Shown piece after piece: positions 8,344-17,844 of a stretch of 64,000 nt of DNA (position 1 is its first letter; every line of letters begins with the position of its first letter). The position numbers were made by a program, and so were the translations under genes. This DNA is from Burkholderiaceae bacterium 16 (lineage in GTDB: Bacteria > Pseudomonadota > Gammaproteobacteria > Burkholderiales > Burkholderiaceae): positions 17,341 to 81,340 of the forward strand of contig JYOD01000007.1 in NCBI GenBank assembly GCA_000955785.1, given 5' to 3'. The notes below the pieces were generated by a model. It was given only the letters and a program-made list of their open reading frames with translations. It did not search any database and was not told the DNA's origin.

Positions 8344-9267
8344 TCAGGCGTGCCGGGGATCGTCGCCAGCCGCTACCTCGGCGCGCAGCCAGTTCACGAA
8401 GGTGGTGACGCGCGGATCGCCGAGGCGCTCTTCCGGGAACACCACGAAGTAAGAGAACTCCACCGGCAGGCGAATCTGCTCGAACAGGCGCACCAGCCGG
8501 CCCTGCCGCAGGTCTTCCTCGATCCAGTTCTTCTTGACCAGCGCCACGCCAAGGCCGCTGATCGCGGCATTGATCACCAGGTGGCTCGGCCAGAACGACG
8601 GGCCGCGCGACGCGTCGACATCCGTCACGCCCGCGTGGCTGAGCCACATCGACCAGTCGGGGTTGCTGACGTCGGTGTAGGTGCTGTCGTCATGCAGCAA
8701 GGTGTGGTGCTTCAGGTCGCCCGGTTCCTTGAGCGGGCGGGGGCCGGCCAGCAGCTCGGGGCTGCAGACGGGTATCACCTCGACTGACAGGCAAAGCTCG
8801 GAATGCAGGCCCGGGTAATTGCCGCGGCCATAGCGGATGGCAAGGTCGAAATCGTCGCGGTCGAAGTTGATGGCGTGGTTGGAGGTGGAGACCTTGAGGT
8901 CGACCTCCGGGTACGCCTTCATGAAGCGGTCCATGCGCGGGATCAGCCATTTGACGGCGAAGGTCGGCGGCATGTTGACCTTCAGCGCGGGCAGGTCCTT
9001 GCTGTGCAGGCGCTGCGTGGCGTCGGCCAGCTGCTTGAAGGCCTGCTGCACGCTGGGCAGGTAAGCCATGCCGGCCGGCGTCAGCACCAGGGCCTTGGCC
9101 TCGCGCAGGAACAACTGCACGCCGAGGCTTTCTTCCAGCGTCTTGATCTGGTGGCTGACCGCCGACGGGGTGACGTAAAGCTCGTCGGCGGCCCGCGTAA
9201 AGCTGAGATACCGGGCCGCAACCTCGAAAGCTCGCAGAGGATTCAGAGGGGGCATTCGTCGCGACAT
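8344..9267 (-). CDS. LysR-type regulator, GcvA-like
   Basis: A 307-residue LysR regulator. The N-terminal winged helix starts PPLNPLRAFEVAARYLSFT, the signature of the GcvA branch, with the recognition helix around TPSAVSHQIKTLEE; the rest is the ligand-binding domain. I chose ATG at 9265-9267, with GGAAAGACCC upstream; a second ATG four codons on is possible. The gene converges on the thioesterase gene with an 18-base gap, so it does not share a promoter with that operon, although it may still control it. Confidence 0.9.
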   Translation of the reverse strand: MSRRMPPLNPLRAFEVAARYLSFTRAADELYVTPSAVSHQIKTLEESLGVQLFLREAKALVLTPAGMAYLPSVQQAFKQLADATQRLHSKDLPALKVNMPPTFAVKWLIPRMDRFMKAYPEVDLKVSTSNHAINFDRDDFDLAIRYGRGNYPGLHSELCLSVEVIPVCSPELLAGPRPLKEPGDLKHHTLLHDDSTYTDVSNPDWSMWLSHAGVTDVDASRGPSFWPSHLVINAAISGLGVALVKKNWIEEDLRQGRLVRLFEQIRLPVEFSYFVVFPEERLGDPRVTTFVNWLRAEVAAGDDPRHA

Positions 9268-9803
9268 GCGGGTCTTTCCAACAGAAACTAAAACCAAAAG
9301 CAAGGGATCGAAAGCGCTGGTCGGGATGCACGCATCGACACCAGGCCATGGCCCGGACCGACAGGCGGCACCAGGTCATCGAGATTAGCAGTTAGTGCTT
9401 TCCGATGGAATAGGGATGAGCCCCGAGACGGCCGGCACCGCAGCGCAAAAAGCACAGCTGCTCAAGTTACTGCCGGAGTTGGAAGCGGAAGCACCAACGT
9501 GCCGCGCAACTAATGATCGCAGGCGGGAAGCGGTGGCCATGGTACAGCGATTTAGAGTAGGTCATGGCCCAATGCTACACGACGGCACCTTCAAGTTGAC
9601 CATGCCCATCTTTACTACACTTCAGAACAGCGGACCCTGTCATTCGACGCACGGCTGGAAGTCTTGATTCGTGGGCATCCATCAGCGCTGGTAGCCGCCG
9701 AGCAAACGCTTGAGGAAGCGCTGGTTACGATACTTCACGCAACGCCTGCGGAAGTCGATACCCGGCGGGCATGCTCCCGTGCGCACCACCAAGGAGCTTC
9801 AGG
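9268..9803. other. Region without confident gene, possibly degraded coding sequence
   Basis: This 536-base stretch has short open frames on the plus strand (about 9395-9667 and a shifted continuation to about 9790) that give protein-like but unrecognised sequence; the second contains LEVLIRGHPSALVAAEQ. The frames do not join into one reading frame. It reads like a decayed gene, but I cannot name the family. Base composition is less GC-rich than the catabolic operons. The end holds the AAGGAG ribosome binding site of the patatin gene. Confidence 0.4.
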
Positions 9804-10853
9804 ATGGCTGGGAATATCCGTAAGCAGACCGATAACGGTGAACAAAAGCCAATTGCACTTGCCTTGCAGGGTGGCGGCATGCACGGTGCGTTCACTTGGG
9901 GCGTCCTCGACCGGCTGCTCGAGGATGAGAGATTTACCATCGAAGGCGTCAGTGCAACGAGCGCGGGGGCGATGAATGCCGCCGTGCTCGCCTATGGCTT
10001 GCTGCAAGGCGGGCACGACCGTGCGCGCCAGGCGCTCCACGATTTCTGGCGCGCAATCGCGCAATCGGCAGAGCGGTACAGCCCGCTGCGTTGGGTGCCG
10101 TGGCTGAAAGGGACACATAGCTTCGGGCTGAACCACTCGCCCTTATACGCGATGGCGGACATCGCTCTTCGTATCCTGTCGCCATACCAGTTCAATCCCA
10201 ATAACTCGAATCCGCTCCGGGACGTGCTGGAGAAGCAGGTCGATTTTGCGGCATTACGCAAGCAATGCCCGATACAGCTTTATCTGTGTGCGACCAATGT
10301 CGAGACTAGCAGGATACGCATCTTTTCAAGCGAGGACATTTGCGTTGAAAGCGTGCTGGCTTCGGCCTGTCCGCCAACCCTGTTTCAGGCCGTGTCAATC
10401 GACGGTGAGTACTTTTGGGACGGCGGCTATGTGGGTAACCCGGCAATTTTCCCGCTGATCTATCACTGCAATACAAGCGATGTCGTGATTGTCCATATCA
10501 ATCCGATCGTACGCCGTGGCGTGCCAACCACTGCCGCCGACATCCTCAATCGCGTCAATGAAGTGAGCTTCAACTCGTCGCTCATGCGAGAAATGCGCGC
10601 GATAGCCTTTGTGACTTCGCTCATCCAGCAAGGCAAGGTTGACCGGAGCGAGATGAAGGAAATGCTGATCCACTCCATCCGTTCCGATGAGACGATGAGC
10701 GCCCTCGGCGCGTCGAGCAAGTACAACGCCGACTGGGACTTCCTTTGCTTCCTGCGTGACAAGGGGAGGGCTGCGGCCGAGGCATGGATCACGGAAAACT
10801 ACGACAATGTTGGCCAGCGCTCGAGCATTGACATCAAAAAGGAATTCCTTTGA
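9804..10853 (+). CDS. Patatin-like phospholipase family protein
   Basis: A 349-residue patatin-fold lipid acyl hydrolase. The oxyanion-hole glycine-rich loop is GGGMHGAF at 23-30. The nucleophile is S53 in ATSAGAMN, so the usual GxSxG has alanine as its first residue. The catalytic aspartate is D206 in DGGYVGNP. No signal peptide is visible, so it is probably cytoplasmic. ATG 9804 follows AAGGAG by eight bases. Codon and base composition are less GC-rich than neighbours (for instance AATAACTCGAATCC near 10200), hinting at transfer. It converges with the cyclase gene, 35 bases apart. Confidence 0.9.
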   Translation: MAGNIRKQTDNGEQKPIALALQGGGMHGAFTWGVLDRLLEDERFTIEGVSATSAGAMNAAVLAYGLLQGGHDRARQALHDFWRAIAQSAERYSPLRWVPWLKGTHSFGLNHSPLYAMADIALRILSPYQFNPNNSNPLRDVLEKQVDFAALRKQCPIQLYLCATNVETSRIRIFSSEDICVESVLASACPPTLFQAVSIDGEYFWDGGYVGNPAIFPLIYHCNTSDVVIVHINPIVRRGVPTTAADILNRVNEVSFNSSLMREMRAIAFVTSLIQQGKVDRSEMKEMLIHSIRSDETMSALGASSKYNADWDFLCFLRDKGRAAAEAWITENYDNVGQRSSIDIKKEFL

Positions 10854-10888
10854 GGATGATGACCGGGCAACCGGGAAGCACTATCGCG

Positions 10889-13800
10889 TCAGCTCGGATC
10901 GTCCAGTAGTGCCTTGGCTTGCTGCCAGTCAGCCGTGTCGAAGCCCTCACTGAAGGATCCATGGATCGGGGCAAGGGTCTGGCGCGCGGCGTTCGTCTTC
11001 CCCTGCCGTCGCCATAGCTGGGCCAGGCTCAGCGCGGCCTGCAGCTCCAGTGACCTGGAACCCTGATGGCGGGCGACGGCGATTGCCTTGTGAAAGCAGG
11101 CCTCGGCTTCTTCGTGGCCAGTGAGCGCGCGGGATTGGAGTATCAACTCGCCCTTGAGCCGATGCAGCGTCGCTTCGTCAAGCCGCTCTCCCGTGCTTTC
11201 CGTCAAGGCTAGCGCCTCGGCCAGCACGTCCAGTCCGGCTTGGAAGTCCCCGGCTCTCCCGAGGGCTTCAGCTAGCAGGGCCAGAAAGTTCGGCCTGCCC
11301 AGTGCCGCGCCAGTTGCCTCGTAAGCGGCGAGGCCCTGGTGAATCTCGGCAATCCCCTCCTCAAAATGGCCTTGTTCCGTCAGCGCCCAGCCTTGCAGAA
11401 CGGTTCCCCACGCCAGATAGATGGGAAAGCCCTCCTCGCCCGAGATCGCGATCGCGGCCTCTGCGTACTCGCGGGTCAATTGCACCTCACGCCGACATTG
11501 GTGTACTTCGGCTACGAAGACGAAGCAAAGCGCGAGGTTAAAGACGTCGGGGCGCTTCCTGGCCAGAACCAATGCGTCCTGGCAGCGCGTGCAAGCCAGA
11601 TCCGGCAGGCCGAGATACCACAGGATCCAGCCCAGCGTGCTCGTGGCATGTACGGCCGGGTCTCGCCCGTAGCCCAGAAGAAAATCGTATGCCGACGGGT
11701 CCGGCCGTTGCAGTGACAGCACCTCCTCCATATGGGCGCGGGCCACGCCGGGCTGGCCCAGACGGAACGTGGTGGCGCCGAGTACACGATGCGCCTCCGC
11801 GAGCTGCCCAGGCTTCTGTGTGTCCAGAGCCATGGCAAGCAGCCGTTCCCCAAGCGGCTGCGCAACTGTGTACTGAGCCCGCAATTGGTAGAACGCCCAC
11901 AGTCCTAGCTGCGCCGAGAAGAAACTGGGTGTTTGCCCACCCTGTTCGCACAATGCCAGCGCGCGCCTGTAAGTTGCCTCCACCTCGGGAGCGGCCTGAC
12001 CCCGTGTGGCTATCAAGGCCGGTCCTAGCGTTAGTAGCAGTGCGAGTTCCTCGCGTGCGCGCTCGGGTGTGTCGGGCAGCCGCTCTAGCAGTTCAACGGC
12101 CGTGCCCAGGTGACGGATTGCTTCCATCTGGGCAGAGCGCTGCAGGGCCTGCTCGCCGGCGCAGTGCAGGTACTTGACTGCCTTCGGGATGTTGCCGCTA
12201 TGGCTGTAATGATGTGCAAGCTCGCTGCAGTAGTCCTTTAACCGACTCTGGAACAGTGTCTCGATGGCCTCTGCGGTGCGCTCGTGCAATGCGCTGCGCC
12301 GCTCGGTAAGCAGCGAGTTTCCGGCAACTTCCTGAGTGAGCGCGTGCTTGAAAGCGTACTCCACCTCAGGGAATACAGGTCGCTCGTAAATGAAATCGCC
12401 CGCCTGCAGAGCGGCCAGAAGCGGGCGCAATTCGTCATCAGCCAGCGCAGTGACATGCTGGATGAGACTCAATGGAAACTCCTTTCCGATTACGGCCAGG
12501 CTTTGCAGCAGTTCCTTTTGGACGAGCGGGAGCCGGTCGATGCGAGCGGCGAGCACGCCCTGGACGGTGGTGGGGATGTGCAGCGAGGTAGGCGCCTTCT
12601 CGATGCGGTAGCAGCCAGGCTGGCCAACCAGGGCATTCTCCTCAACCAGGGTCTGGACCACTTCCTCCATAAAGAACGGGTTGCCTTCCGTCTTGTCCAG
12701 GATCAACCGTTTCAGGGGCGCGAGAGCGCGATCCTCGCCCAGCAGCGCGGTGAGCAGCCCCTGGGCTTCGGCCGGGCCCAGCGGCTCCAGATGCAACTGG
12801 ACGCAGTAACTCCTGGAACTCCAGTCATGGGAGTACTCCGGGCGGTAGTTGACGAGCAGGGCGATCCTCGCCCCCGGCACATAGTCCAGGAGAATATTGA
12901 GGAAGGCCTCGGTTTCGCTGTCCAGCCATTGCAGGTCTTCGAACAGGAGCTCGAGAGGCTGGTTGAGGCTTTCGCGTACCAACAGACGTGCAACCGCTTC
13001 AAACGTGCGCTGCCGCCGGATGGCAGCGTCCATGGTCGGCAGTGCCGAGCCGGGCTCGACGGAGCCGAGCAGGTAGAGCAAATAGGGCAAATGGTCTTCC
13101 AGCGTCCTGTCGAGGGTAAGCAGCCTGCCGGTGACCTTCTCGCGGCAGCTTCGGTCGTTGTCCTGCGGGGTGATTTGAAAGTAATTTCTCAGGAGCTCGA
13201 TCAGCGGCAGGTAGGCGAAGGCCTTGCCGTGCGAAACCGAGAAGGTCTCCAGCACCATGCAGCCTTGCTGTGATCGCGCCTTGAACTCGTGGAACAGCCG
13301 CGATTTTCCTACCCCGGCCTCCCCCATCACCTCGGCGACCTGCCCATGCCCCGCCTTGGCCAGTTCCAGGACCTTGTGCAACGCCTCCATTTCGGCCTGG
13401 CGTCCCACAAAGCGCGCCAGGCCTCGATGCGCCGCCACTTGCAGGCGAGTACGCAATGCGCCGAGGCCCAGCACCTCGTACACCGCAAGCGGATCCCGGA
13501 CGCCTTTTACTTGGGTCGTCCCCAGCGGCTTGAATTCGAAATACCCCTGGGTGAGCTTATGGGTAGACTCGCTGACGAGGATGGACGCCGGTGTGGCAAC
13601 GCCTTCCATGCGCGAGGCGATGTGGATTGTGTGCCCCACGGGATCGTAGTCCGTGTGCAGATCGTCCTTGCGGATCGAGCGCACCAACACCTCACCCGTG
13701 TGGATTCCGACGCGGATCTGAAGCGGTATGCCCTGATCCAGCCGCACCCGGTCACTGTGGCGACGCATCGCTTCCTGCATGCGCAGCGCTGCATATAAAG

Positions 13801-14302
13801 CCCGCAGAGCATGATCCTCATGGGCAATGGGAGCGCCGAACAGAGCGAGAATGCCGTCACCCAGGAACTTGGCTACGTAGCCCTCATAGTGGTGCACGGC
13901 ATCCATCATCAGCGTCACCACGGGGTCGATCAGGTGACGCGCCTCTTCCGGGTCCAGGTCCTGGATCAACGCCGTCGAACCAGCCATATCGGCGAACAGC
14001 GCCGTGATGGTCTTGCGCTCGCCGGCCGTTCCACCCCTGGCTTCCATGGCCGCCTGCTCCGCCCGGATGCGCTCGGCCAGATGGGGCGGCGTGTAGTGGA
14101 CAGGGGCCGAAGCGGCGGTCGCAGGCACTGGAAGCGCCGCTGACGGGGAGTCATCCAGGGGCGAGCCACATCCGCGGCAGAACTTCGCGGCAGGGCCGGA
14201 CTCCTCGCCACAGCGCGGGCAGATCCGCACAAGCCTGGCCCCGCACTGCTCGCAGAAGTTGGCCTGATCGAGGTTCGCGAACCCGCAATTTGTGCAGCGC
14301 AT
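10889..14302 (-). CDS. Class III adenylate/guanylate cyclase with zinc ribbons, AAA ATPase and TPR-like region
   Basis: A 1137-residue multidomain signalling protein. In order: two zinc ribbons (C3, C6, C17, C20 and C28, C31, C42, C45); a class III nucleotidyl cyclase domain at about 95-280; a STAND/MalT-like ATPase with Walker A GEAGVGKS at 327-334 and Walker B LLFEDLQWLD at 452-461; and a long alpha-helical, probably TPR, C-terminal half. Cyclase residues D105 and D149 (metal) and K145 are present. The position of the transition-state asparagine is H227 (HTIHIASRME), so activity is uncertain. The ATG at 14300-14302 is preferred over an overlapping GTG because it leaves four bases after GGAGG. 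No membrane segments are visible, so it is likely a cytoplasmic, ligand- or partner-sensing enzyme. Confidence 0.93.
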   Translation of the reverse strand: MRCTNCGFANLDQANFCEQCGARLVRICPRCGEESGPAAKFCRGCGSPLDDSPSAALPVPATAASAPVHYTPPHLAERIRAEQAAMEARGGTAGERKTITALFADMAGSTALIQDLDPEEARHLIDPVVTLMMDAVHHYEGYVAKFLGDGILALFGAPIAHEDHALRALYAALRMQEAMRRHSDRVRLDQGIPLQIRVGIHTGEVLVRSIRKDDLHTDYDPVGHTIHIASRMEGVATPASILVSESTHKLTQGYFEFKPLGTTQVKGVRDPLAVYEVLGLGALRTRLQVAAHRGLARFVGRQAEMEALHKVLELAKAGHGQVAEVMGEAGVGKSRLFHEFKARSQQGCMVLETFSVSHGKAFAYLPLIELLRNYFQITPQDNDRSCREKVTGRLLTLDRTLEDHLPYLLYLLGSVEPGSALPTMDAAIRRQRTFEAVARLLVRESLNQPLELLFEDLQWLDSETEAFLNILLDYVPGARIALLVNYRPEYSHDWSSRSYCVQLHLEPLGPAEAQGLLTALLGEDRALAPLKRLILDKTEGNPFFMEEVVQTLVEENALVGQPGCYRIEKAPTSLHIPTTVQGVLAARIDRLPLVQKELLQSLAVIGKEFPLSLIQHVTALADDELRPLLAALQAGDFIYERPVFPEVEYAFKHALTQEVAGNSLLTERRSALHERTAEAIETLFQSRLKDYCSELAHHYSHSGNIPKAVKYLHCAGEQALQRSAQMEAIRHLGTAVELLERLPDTPERAREELALLLTLGPALIATRGQAAPEVEATYRRALALCEQGGQTPSFFSAQLGLWAFYQLRAQYTVAQPLGERLLAMALDTQKPGQLAEAHRVLGATTFRLGQPGVARAHMEEVLSLQRPDPSAYDFLLGYGRDPAVHATSTLGWILWYLGLPDLACTRCQDALVLARKRPDVFNLALCFVFVAEVHQCRREVQLTREYAEAAIAISGEEGFPIYLAWGTVLQGWALTEQGHFEEGIAEIHQGLAAYEATGAALGRPNFLALLAEALGRAGDFQAGLDVLAEALALTESTGERLDEATLHRLKGELILQSRALTGHEEAEACFHKAIAVARHQGSRSLELQAALSLAQLWRRQGKTNAARQTLAPIHGSFSEGFDTADWQQAKALLDDPS

Positions 14303-14535
14303 CACCCCTCCTGACTGCTACCGCCTGCCTCGGATCATTAGACGCGCCATCGGCCGCCTTAGCAAGTTTTGGGCGCGTCGTGGCGGCGATGGCGTGATAC
14401 GTTTCGCAGCGCACCGGCGGACGGGAGCATGCGCGACTGCATGCCGAACTCGAAGTGCCCGCATGCAGTTCGGGCAGGCGCAACAGGCGCTAGTAGAATC
14501 AAGGACTTGCAAGACACTCAGGTCCAGGACTTTAA

Positions 14536-15486
14536 TTGCCGTCCCCAGTCGACAAACTTCAACACAACCTCGTCACCCGCCTGCGCCTCAAGCATCTGGC
14601 GCTACTGCTGGCGCTGGACCGTCAGCGCTCTGTCTCGCGCGTCGCGGCCGAGATGGACCTGACCCAGCCCGCCGTGACCAAGGCGCTGCGGGAGATCGAG
14701 GAGATCTTCATGGTGCCGCTGTTCGCGCGCTCGCGGCGGGGGCTGGAGCCTACCGGGACCGGCGCGGCCGTGCTGGCGCATGCGCGGCTGGCGATGGCGG
14801 ACACGGAGGCGCTGGGGCGGGAACTGGCGGTGATCGGCGCCGGCCTGCACGGGCGGTTGCGCATCGGTGTGATTCCGTATGTGGCGCCGGTGGTACTGGA
14901 TGCGGCCTGCTCGCACGGCTTGCAACAGCAGCCGCGCGTGGCGGTGCTGGTGCGCGAGGGCACCACGGACGAACTGGTGGCGGCGCTGCGCGCGCACGAA
15001 CTGGATTGCGTGATCGCGCGGTCCTTCTACGCGCCGGGCGACGACATCGTGCAGACGCCGCTTTACCGCGAGGAACCCGCGCTGGTGGTGCCAGTGGCCG
15101 CCGCGGCGCGGCTGGCGCGCGGCAAGCTGGACTGGCAGCGACTGGCCGCGCTGGACTGGATTTTGCCGCCCCCGCATACGCCGATCCGCCGCACCATCAA
15201 TACCTTGTTCGCCACCGCCGGCGCTGTGCCGCCCACGCCGATGGTGGAGACGTATTCGATCAAGACCATCGCCACGCTGCTGCGCAACCAGCCACGCGCC
15301 ATCACCATCGTGCCGCGCGCGGTGGCTGCCGAACTCGCGGCCAGCGGCAGCGCCGCGGTCTTGCCGCATACGTTGACGTGGGACCTGCCGGCGGTGGGCG
15401 CAATGTGGCTGCGCCGTACGGAACACAGCGAGCCGCTGCTGGCGCTGGTGCGTGCGTTGCAGCAGGCGGTGGGGGTGAAGGGGTGA
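14536..15486 (+). CDS. LysR-type regulator, GbpR-like
   Basis: A 316-residue LysR regulator. The HTH lies near residues 20-45 (LALLLALDRQRSVSRVAAEM, then LTQPAVTKALREIEEI), followed by a substrate-binding domain with the sugar-regulator-like stretches found in GbpR. No ATG precedes the HTH; TTG at 14536 is the best start. It is read rightward, tail to tail with the leftward sugar-acid operon, with two hairpins between. It probably responds to a sugar acid or aromatic acid; its target promoter is not evident. Confidence 0.87.
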   Translation: MPSPVDKLQHNLVTRLRLKHLALLLALDRQRSVSRVAAEMDLTQPAVTKALREIEEIFMVPLFARSRRGLEPTGTGAAVLAHARLAMADTEALGRELAVIGAGLHGRLRIGVIPYVAPVVLDAACSHGLQQQPRVAVLVREGTTDELVAALRAHELDCVIARSFYAPGDDIVQTPLYREEPALVVPVAAAARLARGKLDWQRLAALDWILPPPHTPIRRTINTLFATAGAVPPTPMVETYSIKTIATLLRNQPRAITIVPRAVAAELAASGSAAVLPHTLTWDLPAVGAMWLRRTEHSEPLLALVRALQQAVGVKG

Positions 15487-15516
15487 AGGGCTGAGGCCGG
15501 ACCTGAAGCGCAAACG

Positions 15517-15548
15517 GCCGGCTGCGCCCTTCAAAGCGCGCAGCCGGC
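15517..15548. terminator. Bidirectional terminator hairpin
   Basis: An 11-bp perfect stem, GCCGGCTGCGC paired with GCGCAGCCGGC around a 10-base loop, lies between the convergent LysR gene and the dehydratase gene. There is no strong T-run, but position and stem strength fit a shared terminator. Confidence 0.65.
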
Positions 15549-15563
15549 ACAGCCAGGCGGGTT

Positions 15564-15582
15564 GCAGGCCGTTGCGGCCTGC
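15564..15582 (-). terminator. Short hairpin directly after the dehydratase stop codon
   Basis: GCAGGCC and GGCCTGC pair around GTTGC, and the hairpin abuts the TAA stop of the leftward dehydratase gene. It could stabilise the transcript end or help termination together with the hairpin at 15517-15548. Confidence 0.5.
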
Positions 15583-16758
15583 TTATCCGATGATCTCAAA
15601 CTCCCCAAAGTACTCTTCGTTGAGCGTCAGCCCCAGCCCCGGCAAATTGTCGTCAAGCTGCAGGTAGCCCTTGTCCGGCGCCGGGTCGCCCTTGAAGATG
15701 TAGTAGAACAGCTCGTTGCCCACCTCCACGTCGTGCACCGGGAAGTACTCGGACATCGGCGATGCGGTCGAGGCCATGGTGAGGTGGTAGTTATGCATCT
15801 GGCCCGCGTGCGGGATCACCGGCACCGACCAGGCTTCGGCCATGGCATTGATTTTCTGCGCGGCGGTGATGCCGCCCACGCGGTTGGTGTCGTACTGGAT
15901 CACGTCCACCGCGCGGCGTTCCAGCAGGTCCTTGAAACCGTAGGAGGTGAATTCGTGCTCGCCGCCGGAGATGGGGAACGGGCTCATCTTCTTCAGCTCG
16001 GCATAGCCTTCGATGTCGTCGGCGATCACCGGTTCTTCCAGCCAGCGCGGATTGAATTCGGCCAGGCGCGGCAGCATGCGGCGCGCGTATTCGAGCGTCC
16101 AGCCCATATAGCATTCCAGCATGATGTCGACACTGTCGCCCACCAGTTCGCGCAGCAGGCGTACCTGCTCGATGTTCTTCTGCATGCCGGAGGGGCCGTC
16201 CTTGGGACCATAGCCGAAGCGCATCTTCATCGCCGTGAAGCCCTGGTCGAGATAGCTCCGGGCCTCGGCCAGGAAAGCGTCGCGGTCATCGTTGTTGTAG
16301 AGCTTGGAGGCGTAGCACCAGATCTTTTCCTTGGTGCGCCCGCCCAGCAGCTTGAACACCGGCTTTCCCACGGCCTTGCCCATCAGGTCCCACAGCGCGA
16401 TGTCCACGGCCGAAATTGCTGCCATGCCGATGCCCTTGCGGCCCCAGGCATGGGTGCGGCGGTACATCTTCTGCCACAGGTACTCGTTGTCGAACGGATC
16501 CTGGCCGATCACGATCGGGGCCAGGTACTGGTCGACGATTTCCTTGGCCACGCGCGGTGCGAGCGCGCAGTTGCCGATGCCGACCAGGCCGGTATCGGTC
16601 TCCACTTCCACCACCAGCCAGCCGTGGAAGCGGAACGAGCCCATGGCGTCGCCACGTTCGAACAGGATGTCGGTGGCATTGGTGCAGAAGTGCGCTTGCG
16701 GGGGCACGGTCTTGCCCTTCCATTCAAAGACGCGGGCGCGGACGTTGGTGATTTTCAA
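15583..16758 (-). CDS. Enolase-superfamily sugar-acid dehydratase, L-rhamnonate dehydratase-like
   Basis: A 391-residue mandelate-racemase/enolase superfamily protein that aligns best, from memory, with L-rhamnonate dehydratase. The barrel carries a KMR motif, metal-ligand positions [14 protein letters not shown] and GGEHEF, a VIQYD aspartate and the catalytic-histidine segment VIPHAGQMH. The first metal ligand, Asp in rhamnonate dehydratase, reads Glu here (MLECYM). Translation most likely starts at TTG 16756-16758, with GGAG eight bases upstream, since no ATG precedes the domain. It would dehydrate an aldonate to a 2-keto-3-deoxy acid. It is last in a Bug-pdxA2-dehydratase operon and opposite a keto-deoxy acid dehydratase and an aldehyde dehydrogenase. 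Confidence 0.88.
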   Translation of the reverse strand: MKITNVRARVFEWKGKTVPPQAHFCTNATDILFERGDAMGSFRFHGWLVVEVETDTGLVGIGNCALAPRVAKEIVDQYLAPIVIGQDPFDNEYLWQKMYRRTHAWGRKGIGMAAISAVDIALWDLMGKAVGKPVFKLLGGRTKEKIWCYASKLYNNDDRDAFLAEARSYLDQGFTAMKMRFGYGPKDGPSGMQKNIEQVRLLRELVGDSVDIMLECYMGWTLEYARRMLPRLAEFNPRWLEEPVIADDIEGYAELKKMSPFPISGGEHEFTSYGFKDLLERRAVDVIQYDTNRVGGITAAQKINAMAEAWSVPVIPHAGQMHNYHLTMASTASPMSEYFPVHDVEVGNELFYYIFKGDPAPDKGYLQLDDNLPGLGLTLNEEYFGEFEIIG

Positions 16759-16799
16759 GATAGTCTCCGTTGGATAGTGGCCGGTGGCGGGCGGCAGGC

Positions 16800-17822
16800 T
16801 CAGGGGGCTGCGCGCTGGCTGCCCATCTGGCAGGCGATGCGGAAGGCTTGCAGCGTGGCGCCGAGATCGGCGCGGCCTTGCTGCGTGATGTCGAAAGCGG
16901 TGCCGTGGGCCGGCGTGGTGATCGGCACCGGCAGGCCGCCCTGCACGGTGACGCCGCGCGAGAAGCCCATCAGCTTGATGCCGATCTGGCCCTGGTCGTG
17001 ATACATCGTGACGATGGCGTCGAACTGCCTTTGCTGCGGGCTGCCCTGCACCTTGAGGAAGATGGTGTCGGCGGGGAATGGGCCATCCGCCGCCACGCCG
17101 CGTGCCTGCGCATCGGCGACCGCCGGTGCGATGAAGTCGATCTCCTCGCGGCCGAAGGCGCCGTTGTCGCCGTTGTGCGGGTTGAGGCCGCACACGGCAA
17201 TGCGCGGGCGAGCCATGCCGGCCCTGCGCAGGGCCTGGTCGATCAGGTCGATGGCGGCGCCCACGCTGTCGCGGTTGATCATGGCGGGCACGTCCTTGAG
17301 CGCAACGTGGGACGTCACGCGGGAGGTCCACAGGCCGTCGAGTACATTGAACTCGCAGAAAGCGCCGTCGTAGCCGAGCTTCTCGGCGAACCAGTGCAGT
17401 TCATCGTTGTGCCCCATGCCGGCGGCGTGCAGCGAGCTTTTGTTGAGCGGGCCGAACAGGATGGCGTCGGCCTTGCCAGCCTGCGCCAGCTCCAGCGCCA
17501 CGGCCAGGGTGCCGAGGCTGTAGCGGCCGCCTTCCGCGCTGGCCACGCCGCGCCGGTAGGCGGGTTTGCCGTCGAGCTGCCAGTGGAACAGGCGCGGGGC
17601 GCTGGCGCTGTCGCCGCCAGCGAACGCGAGCGAATCGGTTTCGCGCAGCGCGATATCCACGCCGGCCACCTGCTTGCCGTGGCGCCATTCGTCGCGGTCG
17701 GCAATCAGCAGGATGTCGGCCTGCGCCGCGGTGGCAGGGTCGGCCAGCAGCCTGGCGATCAGCTCGGGGCCGATGCCGGCGGGGTCGCCGAGCACCATGG
17801 CGATTCGGGGTCGTTGGGTCAT
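16800..17822 (-). CDS. PdxA2-like 4-phosphoerythronate/threonate-type dehydrogenase
   Basis: A 340-residue PdxA-family NAD-dependent dehydrogenase. It keeps the GDPAGIGPE start, three metal-binding histidine segments ([26 protein letters not shown]) and [10 protein letters not shown]. Because it lies in a sugar-acid operon away from vitamin B6 genes, it is more likely a PdxA2-type enzyme that oxidises a phosphorylated four-carbon sugar acid than a pyridoxine biosynthesis enzyme. However, no DUF1537 (DtnK/OtnK-type) kinase is present in the window, which that route normally needs. It sits between the Bug and dehydratase genes on one leftward transcript. Confidence 0.87.
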   Translation of the reverse strand: MTQRPRIAMVLGDPAGIGPELIARLLADPATAAQADILLIADRDEWRHGKQVAGVDIALRETDSLAFAGGDSASAPRLFHWQLDGKPAYRRGVASAEGGRYSLGTLAVALELAQAGKADAILFGPLNKSSLHAAGMGHNDELHWFAEKLGYDGAFCEFNVLDGLWTSRVTSHVALKDVPAMINRDSVGAAIDLIDQALRRAGMARPRIAVCGLNPHNGDNGAFGREEIDFIAPAVADAQARGVAADGPFPADTIFLKVQGSPQQRQFDAIVTMYHDQGQIGIKLMGFSRGVTVQGGLPVPITTPAHGTAFDITQQGRADLGATLQAFRIACQMGSQRAAP

Positions 17823-17844
17823 GGGAGTCTTGAGGGAAAGGGAT

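Noticed and set aside
9395-9790. Possible transposase remnant
   Set aside because: No DDE or serine/tyrosine recombinase motif, no terminal inverted repeats and no target duplication could be found.
12284-13273. Long plus-strand open frame inside the cyclase gene
   Set aside because: It lies antisense to well-supported coding sequence, has no ribosome binding site and no domain; it is a codon-bias shadow.
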